Of a stretch of DNA of 26,825 nt, positions 6,892-15,400 are shown one piece after another. Under the pieces are notes generated by a model, which saw nothing but the letters and a program-made list of their open reading frames with translations, did not search any database and was not told the DNA's origin. The stretch covers positions 1 to 26,825 of the forward strand of contig JBMFVX010000031.1 of NCBI GenBank assembly GCA_049965775.1. The letters are read 5' to 3'. The translations under genes were made by a program, and so were the position numbers. The DNA is from JABEVB01 sp049965775. Its GTDB lineage: Bacteria; Planctomycetota; Phycisphaerae; WQYP01. The first letter of the stretch is position 1. Each line of letters opens with the position of its first letter.

Positions 6892-6899
6892 CGTTAGCG
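6881..6899. promoter_or_regulatory. Perfect palindrome over the -35 box (operator or hairpin)
   Basis: CGCTAACG (6881-6888) and CGTTAGCG (6892-6899) form a perfect 8-bp inverted repeat with a CAA centre, covering the -35 element of the minus-strand promoter. Read on the minus strand it is followed by TTTTAAGTTTT, so a terminator for transcription coming from the right is the alternative. Confidence 0.45.
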
Positions 6900-7073
6900 C
6901 CTGAAGAATGAGCCGGTTGCGTTGTCTTAAACTGCTTGACTAAAGCTGATTTGTTCAGGGGCGGTCAAAGGGCATTACCCGCAGATGTCAGACAACAGGT
7001 CGTTTTATTACGTTTAAATAAGGGCGGCGGGCCGTTTTTTTTGTTTGGCCCCGGAATATTACCCCAGCATCAC

Positions 7074-7103
7074 TTAATACGGGTATTTATTGCTTTGTAT
7101 AAT
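7074..7103 (+). promoter_or_regulatory. Possible promoter with C9 tract at the expected start site
   Basis: TATAAT (7098-7103) is an exact -10 box; the best -35 is TTAATA (7074-7079), 18 bp upstream. The start site would fall in or next to a run of nine C (7105-7113). The leader to ATG 7410 would be about 300 nt. Confidence 0.35.
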
Positions 7104-7268
7104 GCCCCCCCCCAATTGAATGACCTGGTTTGTCACTCGCATTGGAGGCACTTGCTTGCATATTCTTCAAAGCCAATCGCTCTTCGCATGGGAGGTTCTG
7201 GAATATTGCCCTTCTATTAATAACCTGCGACAACTGCTGGCTGTAATTCCCAATCAGGCACTGCTGAA

Positions 7269-7295
7269 AACTGTCAAGTCCTGATCAACTGTCAA
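7269..7295. repeat. 9-bp direct repeat AACTGTCAA with 18-bp period
   Basis: AACTGTCAA occurs at 7269-7277 and again at 7287-7295. Two copies on the same DNA face are compatible with a tandem regulator site upstream of the 7410 gene, but this may be chance. Confidence 0.35.
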
Positions 7296-7330
7296 CTTCT
7301 CACCTGCTCTCGCAGTCCGGCAGCCGGTTG

Positions 7331-7346
7331 CGGCGAGGCCTCGCCG
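7331..7346. repeat. 16-bp perfect palindrome
   Basis: CGGCGAGGCCTCGCCG reads identically on both strands, 64 bp before the start codon at 7410. It could be a regulator site or form a hairpin in the leader. Confidence 0.4.
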
Positions 7347-7409
7347 TGTTACCATTACTGAACCGTAAAGTGCGGTCCTCTAAAAAGAGAATCAATCAGG
7401 AGAAACCGG

Positions 7410-9185
7410 ATGAAATCTAAGTTACTCGCACTGATGGGCATCGCGATGGCGATAGGAATTGCAGCCGGCCCGGCATCCGCAGCTCCCTCCGGCATTTTGC
7501 CTGGTTCCGGCCCGGGTATTACCAAGGTGATCCCGGCTTCAGCGCGAGCGGTGGTGGTGTTTCATAATCTATCGTCTCTCAATGCCAAGATTCAGACGCT
7601 GGCACAGCAATTTTCGCATGGGGCGTCACCCGACATTTTTACCGAACTGGGGCAGATGCTGGGCATTACGCACGGCCTGAACAAACAAGGATCGGCCGCG
7701 GTTGTATGGCTTGCACCGCCGCCCCACTTTGCCGGTGGTGCTTCGGCGGCTGTTGTTGGCATACTGCCGAGCCTGCACCCAAAGGCCTTGGCCGCATGTT
7801 TTAATGCCGGCCCGGCACACCACGGCATTATGCAGGGATCCACGCAGTTTCAAATGCCGGTATATCTTGCCGTCAAGGGCAATTACGTTTTGGTGTCGAA
7901 CCAGGAAATGCTGGTAACTGCCGCTTTGCACAGTAAAGCCTCGCTCGATTCGCTGCTGAAACCTGCCGAGAGGGCCGCCTTTGCCAGTGACGACATCACC
8001 AGCCGCATTGATTTACACGCCTTTAAAGGCGCTGCCACCGGCTTTACGGCGGGCCTCCAAGCAACCATGCCAACTATCGGGTCGCCTCTTATCTCTGAAA
8101 TGCTTAATAAAATGGAGCAAGCGGCTGAACAGGTAAATAAAGATTCGCGCACCCTGACAATCGGCCTGTCCGATGATGACTCAGGCCTTACGCTGCACAT
8201 CCTTGCCGCCATTGCGCCCGGCACCCTTACCGCTAAGCTCGTTGAGGCGCAGCTTCCGCTTGGGCCACATCCACTGGCGGTACTGCCTGATCTGCCGCTG
8301 ACGGCCGCGGGAGCCATGAATATTAATGGCGCAGCGATGGTGCAGTGGTTCCAGCAGTTGAAAAAGCTGCCAGAAAAAAAGACACCCAGTGCAGCCGCCC
8401 AGCCTGGTGCGGCAGTAGCTCAACTGTCAATGCTACGCGAACAGGTGATGTTGACCCGTGGCATACGCATGCTGGTTAGCAGTCGCTCCGGCGGCCTGCA
8501 TCATATGCAGTTGGTTGGAATAACGGATTCCACCAATCCCAAGCGGCACCTGCAGCTCATGCAGGCATGGGCCAAAACCGTCATGGCGCAAATGGCCACA
8601 AAGGGCAGCGGCATCTCGGTTGCCATGCCCAGTAAGCCGACAAACGTCAGGATAGCCGGCGTCATATTTGAGCGCAGCGTAGCTGCTATTGGCCTGAAAT
8701 CCGGCGCAGGCAACGATATTGCCGCCAAACGGCTCCTGCGGAGCCTTCGATCAATATATGGCAAATCGGTCGTCAGCTATACCGGCGCGGTTGGCTCGCA
8801 GGTTTTAAATACAATTAATGTGCACCAATCGCAGCTAAGCGCAATCGTGCAGTCGCTGCAGCACCATACGACGGCAGGCTCGCTGGGTGATTCTCCGGCA
8901 ATTAAGGCATTACGTCCGCATGTGCTGCCTCGCGCAATGGCCGTGGCCTATCTTCCGATTGACCAATGGATTACCGCGGCCGAAACAGCCGCTCGCAAAG
9001 CCAACGGCCTGCCCGACCAAACCAGCGGCGCTGCCACGCTAGGCCCGCCCATAGCGCCCATGGCCCTGAGCGTGGCTACAGGCCGGGCCAGCATCATGAT
9101 GCAGCTATTTATTCCGCAGGCGACTCTGATTGCGAGCATTCGCGATTCGCAAGACCTGTCTAACTTGCAAATTCTCGGCCAATAG
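7410..9185 (+). CDS. Large exported protein of unknown function (DUF3352-like)
   Basis: This 591-residue protein begins with a clear signal peptide: MKSKLLAL, a hydrophobic core, and a cleavage region near PASAAPS (about residue 25). The mature part is rich in Ala, Leu and Gly. Its first part reads VIPASARAVVVFHNLSSLNAKIQTLAQQF, the pattern seen in DUF3352-type and related planctomycete exported proteins (a value statement about a named object, then an amphipathic helix). No catalytic motif is visible. CAGGAGA 7 nt before the ATG supports the start. It is monocistronic, with a long upstream region, and converges on trpC. The family label is tentative; the location (periplasm or envelope) is better supported than any role. 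Confidence 0.8.
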   Translation: MKSKLLALMGIAMAIGIAAGPASAAPSGILPGSGPGITKVIPASARAVVVFHNLSSLNAKIQTLAQQFSHGASPDIFTELGQMLGITHGLNKQGSAAVVWLAPPPHFAGGASAAVVGILPSLHPKALAACFNAGPAHHGIMQGSTQFQMPVYLAVKGNYVLVSNQEMLVTAALHSKASLDSLLKPAERAAFASDDITSRIDLHAFKGAATGFTAGLQATMPTIGSPLISEMLNKMEQAAEQVNKDSRTLTIGLSDDDSGLTLHILAAIAPGTLTAKLVEAQLPLGPHPLAVLPDLPLTAAGAMNINGAAMVQWFQQLKKLPEKKTPSAAAQPGAAVAQLSMLREQVMLTRGIRMLVSSRSGGLHHMQLVGITDSTNPKRHLQLMQAWAKTVMAQMATKGSGISVAMPSKPTNVRIAGVIFERSVAAIGLKSGAGNDIAAKRLLRSLRSIYGKSVVSYTGAVGSQVLNTINVHQSQLSAIVQSLQHHTTAGSLGDSPAIKALRPHVLPRAMAVAYLPIDQWITAAETAARKANGLPDQTSGAATLGPPIAPMALSVATGRASIMMQLFIPQATLIASIRDSQDLSNLQILGQ

Positions 9186-9318
9186 CGGCCGGCCGCGGCT
9201 GGCGCATCACTGGTTCCTGCGAAGCAAGCTTTCGGCAAAAGGCGCCGCGTGAGCAGTTGTGAGCCGCGGCTGAAAAAATCGCGAGTGCACCTGGGTTGGC
9301 TGCCAAAAGTACAGGACG

Positions 9319-10134
9319 TTATGCCCGGCGAAAAATGCCTTTGAGATTTGCCATGGCATTGCCGACATCACCGCTACGCATAAGCGCTTCGCCGATGAGC
9401 ACGCTTTGAATGCCCGCCGCATTGAGCCGTTGAATGTCCGCGCGATCGCGGATGCCGCTCTCGGCAACAAGAATACTGCGATCTTCGACAAACTCCGCAA
9501 GCCGCACAGAGTTGCCCAAATCAACCTTAAAGCTCGTGAGGTCTCGGTTGTTGATGCCCAGCAGGCTGTAACTTCGCATCGGAAAGCCCAACATGCTGCG
9601 CACCCGAAGAAGATTTTCAATTTCATGCACTTCTATAAGCGCGGTCATCCTAAGCTCGGCGGCAAGAATTAGAAGGTCCATGAGCATGGCGTCGGTGAGT
9701 ATTTCAGCTATCAGTAAAATCGCGTCGGCGCCGGCGGCCCGCGACTGCCATACCTGATAGGGGTCAATCATAAAGTCTTTGCGCAGCACCGGCAGCGGCA
9801 CCGCCTGCTTCACCTGGGTGATAAACTCCAACCGCCCCTGAAAATACTGCTCGTCCGTAAGTACCGAAAGCCCATCAGCCCCGGACTGATGATATACTTG
9901 TGCGATAGCGACGGGATCAAAATCCTCCCGTATGATACCGGCTGATGGCGAGGCCCGCTTTACCTCCGCAATGACATTGACCAGACCATCGGGCTTTTTG
10001 GTCATGGCGGCAAATAAATTGCGCGGCGGTTCGGCATCCCTGCAGCGTGCCTGAAGCTCGGACAGAGCAACCTGTTGCTGCGCTGCGGCAACTTCGGATT
10101 TTTTGGTTTCAACGATCTGCTGGAGAATATTCAG
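9319..10134 (-). CDS. trpC: Indole-3-glycerol-phosphate synthase, probable CTG start
   Basis: TrpC closes the indole ring in tryptophan synthesis (CdRP to indole-3-glycerol phosphate). From the proposed start the protein has 271 residues and a TIM barrel with AEVKRASPSAG, LRKDFMIDPYQV, LIEVHE, LGINNRDL, VAESGI and VLIGEALM, all standard. The first ATG in frame (10005) would delete the N-terminal helix. Reading on upstream restores NILQQIVETKKSEVAAA and PPRNLFAAM, which match the family's N-terminus. No ATG, GTG or TTG lies between this and an upstream stop, but CTG at 10132-10134 is preceded by AGGA 8 nt away and I take it as the start. A sequence error there is the alternative. No other trp genes are adjacent. 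Confidence 0.9.
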   Translation of the reverse strand: MNILQQIVETKKSEVAAAQQQVALSELQARCRDAEPPRNLFAAMTKKPDGLVNVIAEVKRASPSAGIIREDFDPVAIAQVYHQSGADGLSVLTDEQYFQGRLEFITQVKQAVPLPVLRKDFMIDPYQVWQSRAAGADAILLIAEILTDAMLMDLLILAAELRMTALIEVHEIENLLRVRSMLGFPMRSYSLLGINNRDLTSFKVDLGNSVRLAEFVEDRSILVAESGIRDRADIQRLNAAGIQSVLIGEALMRSGDVGNAMANLKGIFRRA

Positions 10135-10163
10135 AAAAGTGTTCCTCGCATAGGAGTCAGGGT

Positions 10164-11150
10164 ATCGGCACCGCCATCGCTGTTATTATTATCGCGCTTC
10201 TTTGGGTTGCAACAAGCCTCACAGCCATTGTAAGGCTCAGGGTGTTTGCAGCCGACGGCCTTCAACCGGCACCCGCGAGGCCCAACCGGCTTGTCCTAAG
10301 CGACGTCATTCTTGTGCTGGCGATCTATCTGCTTGTCATGGTGGTAACCGCACATGTTATTGATCCGGTAAAAATGCCCAAGGATCCGTTCAGCACCCCG
10401 CAGCCCATCATTGCCGATTTGATTGCGCGGCTTGGGGCGGTTCTTTTTATGCTGTACCTCATTAAAGAACGCTTTTCCGGCGGCGCGGCGGGTTTTGGCC
10501 TGCGGCTCGGCAAACTTCCCCTTGGAATACTCTGCGGCATTCTGGGCATCATTGTTACCCTTCCGGTGGTTATGATGGTTGGAATACTGAGCACTTTATT
10601 CAAAAAAGTTCCGGTGCACCCGCTCATAACTGTCCTGCGCGACCACCCGTCCGTGGAAATACGCGTGCTTATAACCATTTCCGCCTGTGTGGCCGCACCC
10701 ATTTCAGAGGAAATGTTCTTTCGCGGAATGTTGCAGAGCTTTTTGGCCCAGCACTTTGCCAATCAGCGTACAGGCTGGCATCGCTGGCGACTCAACTCTG
10801 CCGCCTGGCGCCAGCATGAAGCGCCCGCACCACAAGAGCCAACCGATTACGGCAGTTCGCCTGCACCCACCGAAGCTGGTTTGCCGCTACCCGCAGACCA
10901 ACCCGCTCCGGCACCCGCCATGCTGCCGCCGCCAGCCGCCAACACCCGCGAGCGCTGGCTTGCCATCCTTATTACCGCAGCCGTGTTTGCTCTGCTTCAT
11001 GGCCAGATCGCATGGCTCCCTGTCTTGTTTCCACTGGCGGTCGGTTTGGGTTGGGTTTACGAACGCACCGGCAACATCTGGAGCGACATAACCATGCACG
11101 CGGCTTTTAATGCCGTGAGCCTTACCGTCAACATGCTGCATCTGCATTAG
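10164..11150 (+). CDS. CPBP family intramembrane metalloprotease (Abi/CAAX-type)
   Basis: This multi-pass membrane protein has the CPBP motifs: EEMFFRGML (glutamate pair and Arg) and, after a spacer, FALLHGQIAW and HAAFNAVSL with the metal-binding histidines. Family members cleave peptides inside the membrane or have Abi-like roles. Between the first two motifs lies an atypical insert of about 70 residues, rich in Pro and Ala. The start is uncertain. A membrane helix (IGTAIAVIIIALLWVATS) is encoded from 10164, with AGGAG 7 nt before an ATC at 10164; the GTG at 10242 would delete that helix, and the GTG at 10047 would run over the start of divergent trpC. I place the start near 10164 with low certainty. 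The protease family itself is clear. Confidence 0.82.
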   Translation: MGTAIAVIIIALLWVATSLTAIVRLRVFAADGLQPAPARPNRLVLSDVILVLAIYLLVMVVTAHVIDPVKMPKDPFSTPQPIIADLIARLGAVLFMLYLIKERFSGGAAGFGLRLGKLPLGILCGILGIIVTLPVVMMVGILSTLFKKVPVHPLITVLRDHPSVEIRVLITISACVAAPISEEMFFRGMLQSFLAQHFANQRTGWHRWRLNSAAWRQHEAPAPQEPTDYGSSPAPTEAGLPLPADQPAPAPAMLPPPAANTRERWLAILITAAVFALLHGQIAWLPVLFPLAVGLGWVYERTGNIWSDITMHAAFNAVSLTVNMLHLH

Positions 11151-11223
11151 CAGGCAACCGCCATACCGTGATTCCTGAGCAAGCCACCTTGGCTATCTAT
11201 CCTCTTCGCCTTATCATTTAACT

Positions 11224-12321
11224 ATGAAAAACAACGCCCATAGCCATATTCGTATGCGCCGCCTGCGCCGTAACGAGCTTATTCGCGACCTCGCGGCGGA
11301 AACGTCTCTTTCCCCCGCCGACCTCATTGTTCCGCTGTTTGTGCGGCTGGGAGAAGACATCCGTCGCCCCATTATGAGCATGCCGGGGCAATTTCAATTT
11401 TCGCCCGATATGGCCGTTGAAGAACTGCGAGAGATGGCCTCGCGGGGCTTGCGGGCGTTCATCTTATTTGGCATAACCGAGCCTGGCGACAAGGACGAAA
11501 CCGGCCAGGCAGCCCACGACCCCAACAACGCAGTTTGCACCACGTTGCGGCGCGTGCGTGATGCGGGCGTTAATATGCTCGCCATCACCGACTTGTGTTA
11601 TTGCGAATACACCAGCCATGGCCACTGTGGCCCGCTAACCGCAGTCGCAGAATCAAAGCGATCCGGCAAGCGCAGAAGCAAAACCGCCCGCAGCACCACT
11701 GCAGCTAAATCAGCCAAGTGGGGCATTGGCGACGCTCCGCCCCCGTCAACCACGGTAGATAATGACGCAACGATAGAGCGGCTGGCGCACCAGGCTGTGC
11801 TCCATGCCCAGGCTGGCGCTGATATGATAGCGCCTTCCGGCATGATGGACCACGCCACGGGCGCCATTCGCACCGCACTTGATTCGGCTGGTTTCTTAGA
11901 CCGCAGCATTCTCAGCTACTCGGTTAAATACGCCAGCAGCTACTACGGGCCGTTTCGTGAAGCCGCCGAATCGCCGCCGCAGTTTGGCGATCGGCGAAGC
12001 TATCAAATGGACTTTCGGCGCAGCAGCAAAGAAGCCGTTCGTGAAGCGCTCCTCGATGTTCAGGAAGGAGCCGACATGGTCATGGTTAAGCCGGCGATGC
12101 CATACCTCGATATTCTTGCCGCCGTAAGCGCCGCGGTGCCTGTTCCGACCGCGGTGTATCAGGTGAGTGGTGAGTATGCCATGTTCAAAGCCGCGGCCGC
12201 CGCCGGCTGGATTGATGAAAAAGCCATCGTGCTGGAAACCATGCACAGCTTCAAACGCGCCGGCGCTGCGTGCATTCTCACCTATTATGCCGCAGAAATT
12301 GCCGAATGGCTGCAGGCGTAA
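11224..12321 (+). CDS. hemB: Delta-aminolevulinic acid dehydratase (porphobilinogen synthase)
   Basis: HemB joins two 5-aminolevulinate molecules to porphobilinogen in haem and corrin synthesis. The 365-residue sequence keeps the zinc ligands C125, C127 and C135 (DLCYCEYTSHGHCG) and both active-site lysines, K235 in SYSVKYAS and K289 in MVMVKPAMPY. The end reads YQVSGEYAMFKAAAAAGW, then HSFKRAGAACILTYYA, as in the family. Unusual is an insert of about 30 residues at 140-177 (many Lys, Arg, Ser and Thr), placed between the zinc loop and VDNDATIERL, where other HemBs have a short link. Neither ATG 11224 nor ATG 11254 has a visible SD; I keep the first. Same direction as the GH31 gene, separated by 154 bp. 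Confidence 0.96.
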   Translation: MKNNAHSHIRMRRLRRNELIRDLAAETSLSPADLIVPLFVRLGEDIRRPIMSMPGQFQFSPDMAVEELREMASRGLRAFILFGITEPGDKDETGQAAHDPNNAVCTTLRRVRDAGVNMLAITDLCYCEYTSHGHCGPLTAVAESKRSGKRRSKTARSTTAAKSAKWGIGDAPPPSTTVDNDATIERLAHQAVLHAQAGADMIAPSGMMDHATGAIRTALDSAGFLDRSILSYSVKYASSYYGPFREAAESPPQFGDRRSYQMDFRRSSKEAVREALLDVQEGADMVMVKPAMPYLDILAAVSAAVPVPTAVYQVSGEYAMFKAAAAAGWIDEKAIVLETMHSFKRAGAACILTYYAAEIAEWLQA

Positions 12322-12475
12322 TGCTTACTGCGCCATTGACGTTTATGGCGATATTTTCCGCTTTGACGCTATCCTTTTACATCCCATCGGCAACGTGGTA
12401 ATGTATCAGCGTTTTAGAAGGCTTGACCGCGCCAGATCACCCTGATGGCGAAGGCAACTACTGGATTTCACCTTT

Positions 12476-15400
12476 ATGCCCAATCGCCGAGATTTTATGA
12501 AGGCCGCAACGGTAGCGGCTGCTGTCAGTGCTTTGCCCGCATCTGCCGCCGAATCTAAACCGACTGGTTCATTGGGCGCGGTTCACGGCGTTACGACCCA
12601 GCAGAATGGCATTAAGGCCACAGTCGGAACACTCACACTCAAAGCACAGGCGTTTTCCGGCGGCATCCTGCAAATTGACGTTGTTGCCGGAAGCCAGGAA
12701 GATGAACACACGCCTGTGATTGCACCATCGCTTAAGCTGGCACCAGACAGCACTGCTGTAACAGTCAGTTCACCCGGCGAAATCAGCCTCAAAACTAGCA
12801 CTTGGCAGTTGCGCATTGCCCGCAATCCATGCCGGCTTACGCTGCTTGATGCCGTCGGAAATACGCTTATTTCTCAAACCGCCGCCGACCTGCTGCGATT
12901 GGACCCTAAGAATCCAGGCCGCACCGGTTTTTCTTTCGGTTGCAGCACGCAAGCTAATTTTTATGGCGTTCGCACGTCTGGATGTTATACGGCCGAGCCT
13001 TTCAACTACATTCAGCACCCGCTGCCTGTTTTGAAGGGCGGCTCCGACGTTGCCGACGCCACTTACAAGGTTGAAGCTTCCCTGGAGGGCGGCGGCGGTG
13101 CCCCATTCGCGTGGACGCCCGCCGGCTTTGGCATCCTGGTAGATGCCGATGGCGGATATTTTCATTTTGATCCGGGCCTGGTTGCGTTTCGTTATGGCAA
13201 CCCTTCTCCAGACCTTTATGGCCGCCGGTACTTTCGGCCCAACACGCTTACACTGTTTATTTTGGTCGGCTCACCCGAACAAATATTCCGCGGCTTGGGG
13301 GCAGTGTCGGGCCGGCCGGCCATGTTCCCCAAATGGGCGTATGGGTTTACCAATTCGCAATGGGGCACCGACCAACATTCGCTGCGCGGCTATCTTGAAG
13401 GCTACCGCGCTCGTGATATTCCGATTGACAACTTCACCCTCGACTTCGACTGGAAGGACTGGGGCGCCAGCCACTACGGCGAGTTCCGATGGAACCCGGT
13501 CAAATATTCCCAGGCGCTTCTGGCGCACAACAATCCAGAAAATATCCTTCAGTGGACGGGCGAATTGGAGTGTAAACTCACCGGTATCATGAAGCCGCGG
13601 ATTATTATCTCTACCGCCCCCAACGGCCAACGCGGCCCGATTACCACGCAGGCTGCCTCCGCCCGCGAACTGGGCCTTTATTTACCGCACGAAAAGCCCT
13701 TTGTGGATTACTGCGCCCAGCAGCTTTCCATAGACCTTAACTTCTATAAACCAGAGTGCCGCCAGTGGTATTGGCACGCCACCTGGACTCACAACTGCAT
13801 ACAAAATGGCATTGCAGGCTTCTGGAATGATGAAGCTGATTTACCGCAAGCAGGCAATTTTGAGTTCATGCACATGCAGCAGGCTCTCTATGAGGGGCAG
13901 CGCAAAGACCGCCCCAAACATCGCATCTGGTCCATGAACCGAAACTTTTATCTCGGCTCGCAGCGCTACGCCTACGCAACCTGGTCGGGCGACATTAACA
14001 CCGGCTACGATGTAATGCGACAGCAAACCGCACACATGATCGGCACTCTTAACCTTGGCCAGATGCGCTGGGCACAGGATACCGGCGGCTTCAACGGCCA
14101 CCCATCACCTGAACTCTACACCCGGTGGTTTCAATTTACCGCGGTTTGCCCCACGCTTCGCACCCACTGCACGCTTGGCGAACGCCGCCAACCCTGGGTG
14201 TTTGGCCATCAAGCCTGCGAAACGGTTAAGCAAGCCATTCGCCAGCGCTATGCCTGGTTTTTTTACACTTACGCGCTGGAGCATTTGGCTAACACCGGAG
14301 AGGGCGTTGGCATTGTTCGCCCGCTTACCTTTGATTATCCGGACAATGCCCAAGTCGCCAACATCAGCGATCAGTGGATGTTTGGCCCAAGCATGATGGC
14401 CGCGCCGGTGCTGGCGCCCGTGCATGCGGAGCGAACCCGCAGCCACACGCGGCGGCTGTATTTACCGCCCGGACAATGGCTTGACTGCGCCCGCGGAACA
14501 CGCCTGACCGGCAACCGCTGGATTAACTACCAGCTTAACCCGGAAAGCTGGATGGATTGGCCGCTTTACATCAAAGCGGGGGCCATTATTCCCACGGCCG
14601 AGGTTGCTGGGGCCGTGCATACGGCAAAGCCTGCCATCGCTTACCTCGATGTTTACCCTGCGGAACGTGCGGCTGAGGGTATTTTTTACGATGATGACGG
14701 CGAATCTTTTGACTACGAAAGCCGCCACTTTCATCGTCAGCACATTACGGCACAAAACAGCGCAGCGGGCGGCTGTACCATCACCATTGCCGCCAATGTC
14801 GGGCAATATCAGTCCAGCGTCAAAAACTTTATCCTGCGCGTGCATGGATTGGCCGCCGCTCAGGTAACGGTTAATTCAGCCCAGCCTCCGGCCGCGGAAA
14901 ACAGTGCGGCCTTGCGGCAGCAACCCGCCGGATGGTGCACCGACCGGGACGTTGCCGGCCCGCTCACGCTCATTGCCGTGCCAGCGGGAGAAAGCGTCTC
15001 GGTGGAGTTGCAAGACAACAACCTGAAGCTTCCGACTATACAACCGTTGTGGCCGTGCGATGCATCTCTTTCCGGCAAAGTACGCCACAAACGGGCAACG
15101 GTATTCGCCGGCGCCCCAGACAAACAACAGATCAACCTCGATCATTCGGCATCTGCGGCAACCTTTTACGTCAACCGTCAGCAGGCCGGCCTGTATCAAC
15201 TGCAGCTAACCATCAGCGGCAGTACGGCCAATGCCGTCGGCCTGACCATCAACGGCATTTTGCTCACGCCGGATATCACGGCCATTTCCAAGTCGTCCGG
15301 TGGCGGTGCCTACGAAGCCGCAGTACCCCTGATCGCGGGCACCAACGCTGTTACGCTCGCTCGCAATAATCAAGAAGGCCCGGCTCTGCAGCTTGGCCAG

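Larger units (their letters stand above)
6900..7409. other. Intergenic region with homopolymer tracts, no convincing gene
   Basis: About 510 bp separate the prenyl synthase promoter from the exported protein at 7410. The longest open frame (6936-7220) has no SD and includes a run of homopolymer codons, so I leave it out. The region contains a T8 run at 7035-7042 after a GC-rich stretch, a C9 run at 7105-7113, a 9-bp direct repeat, and a 16-bp palindrome. Base composition is more AT-rich in places than the flanking genes. Confidence 0.55.

Noticed and set aside
6936..7220. 94-residue open frame in the 6900-7409 gap
   Set aside because: No SD, homopolymer codons from the T8 and C9 tracts, and no family resemblance.
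9319..10005. TrpC beginning at the first ATG, or TrpC as an N-terminally truncated pseudogene
   Set aside because: The missing N-terminal helix is encoded intact upstream in the same frame, so the gene is whole and only the start codon is unusual.
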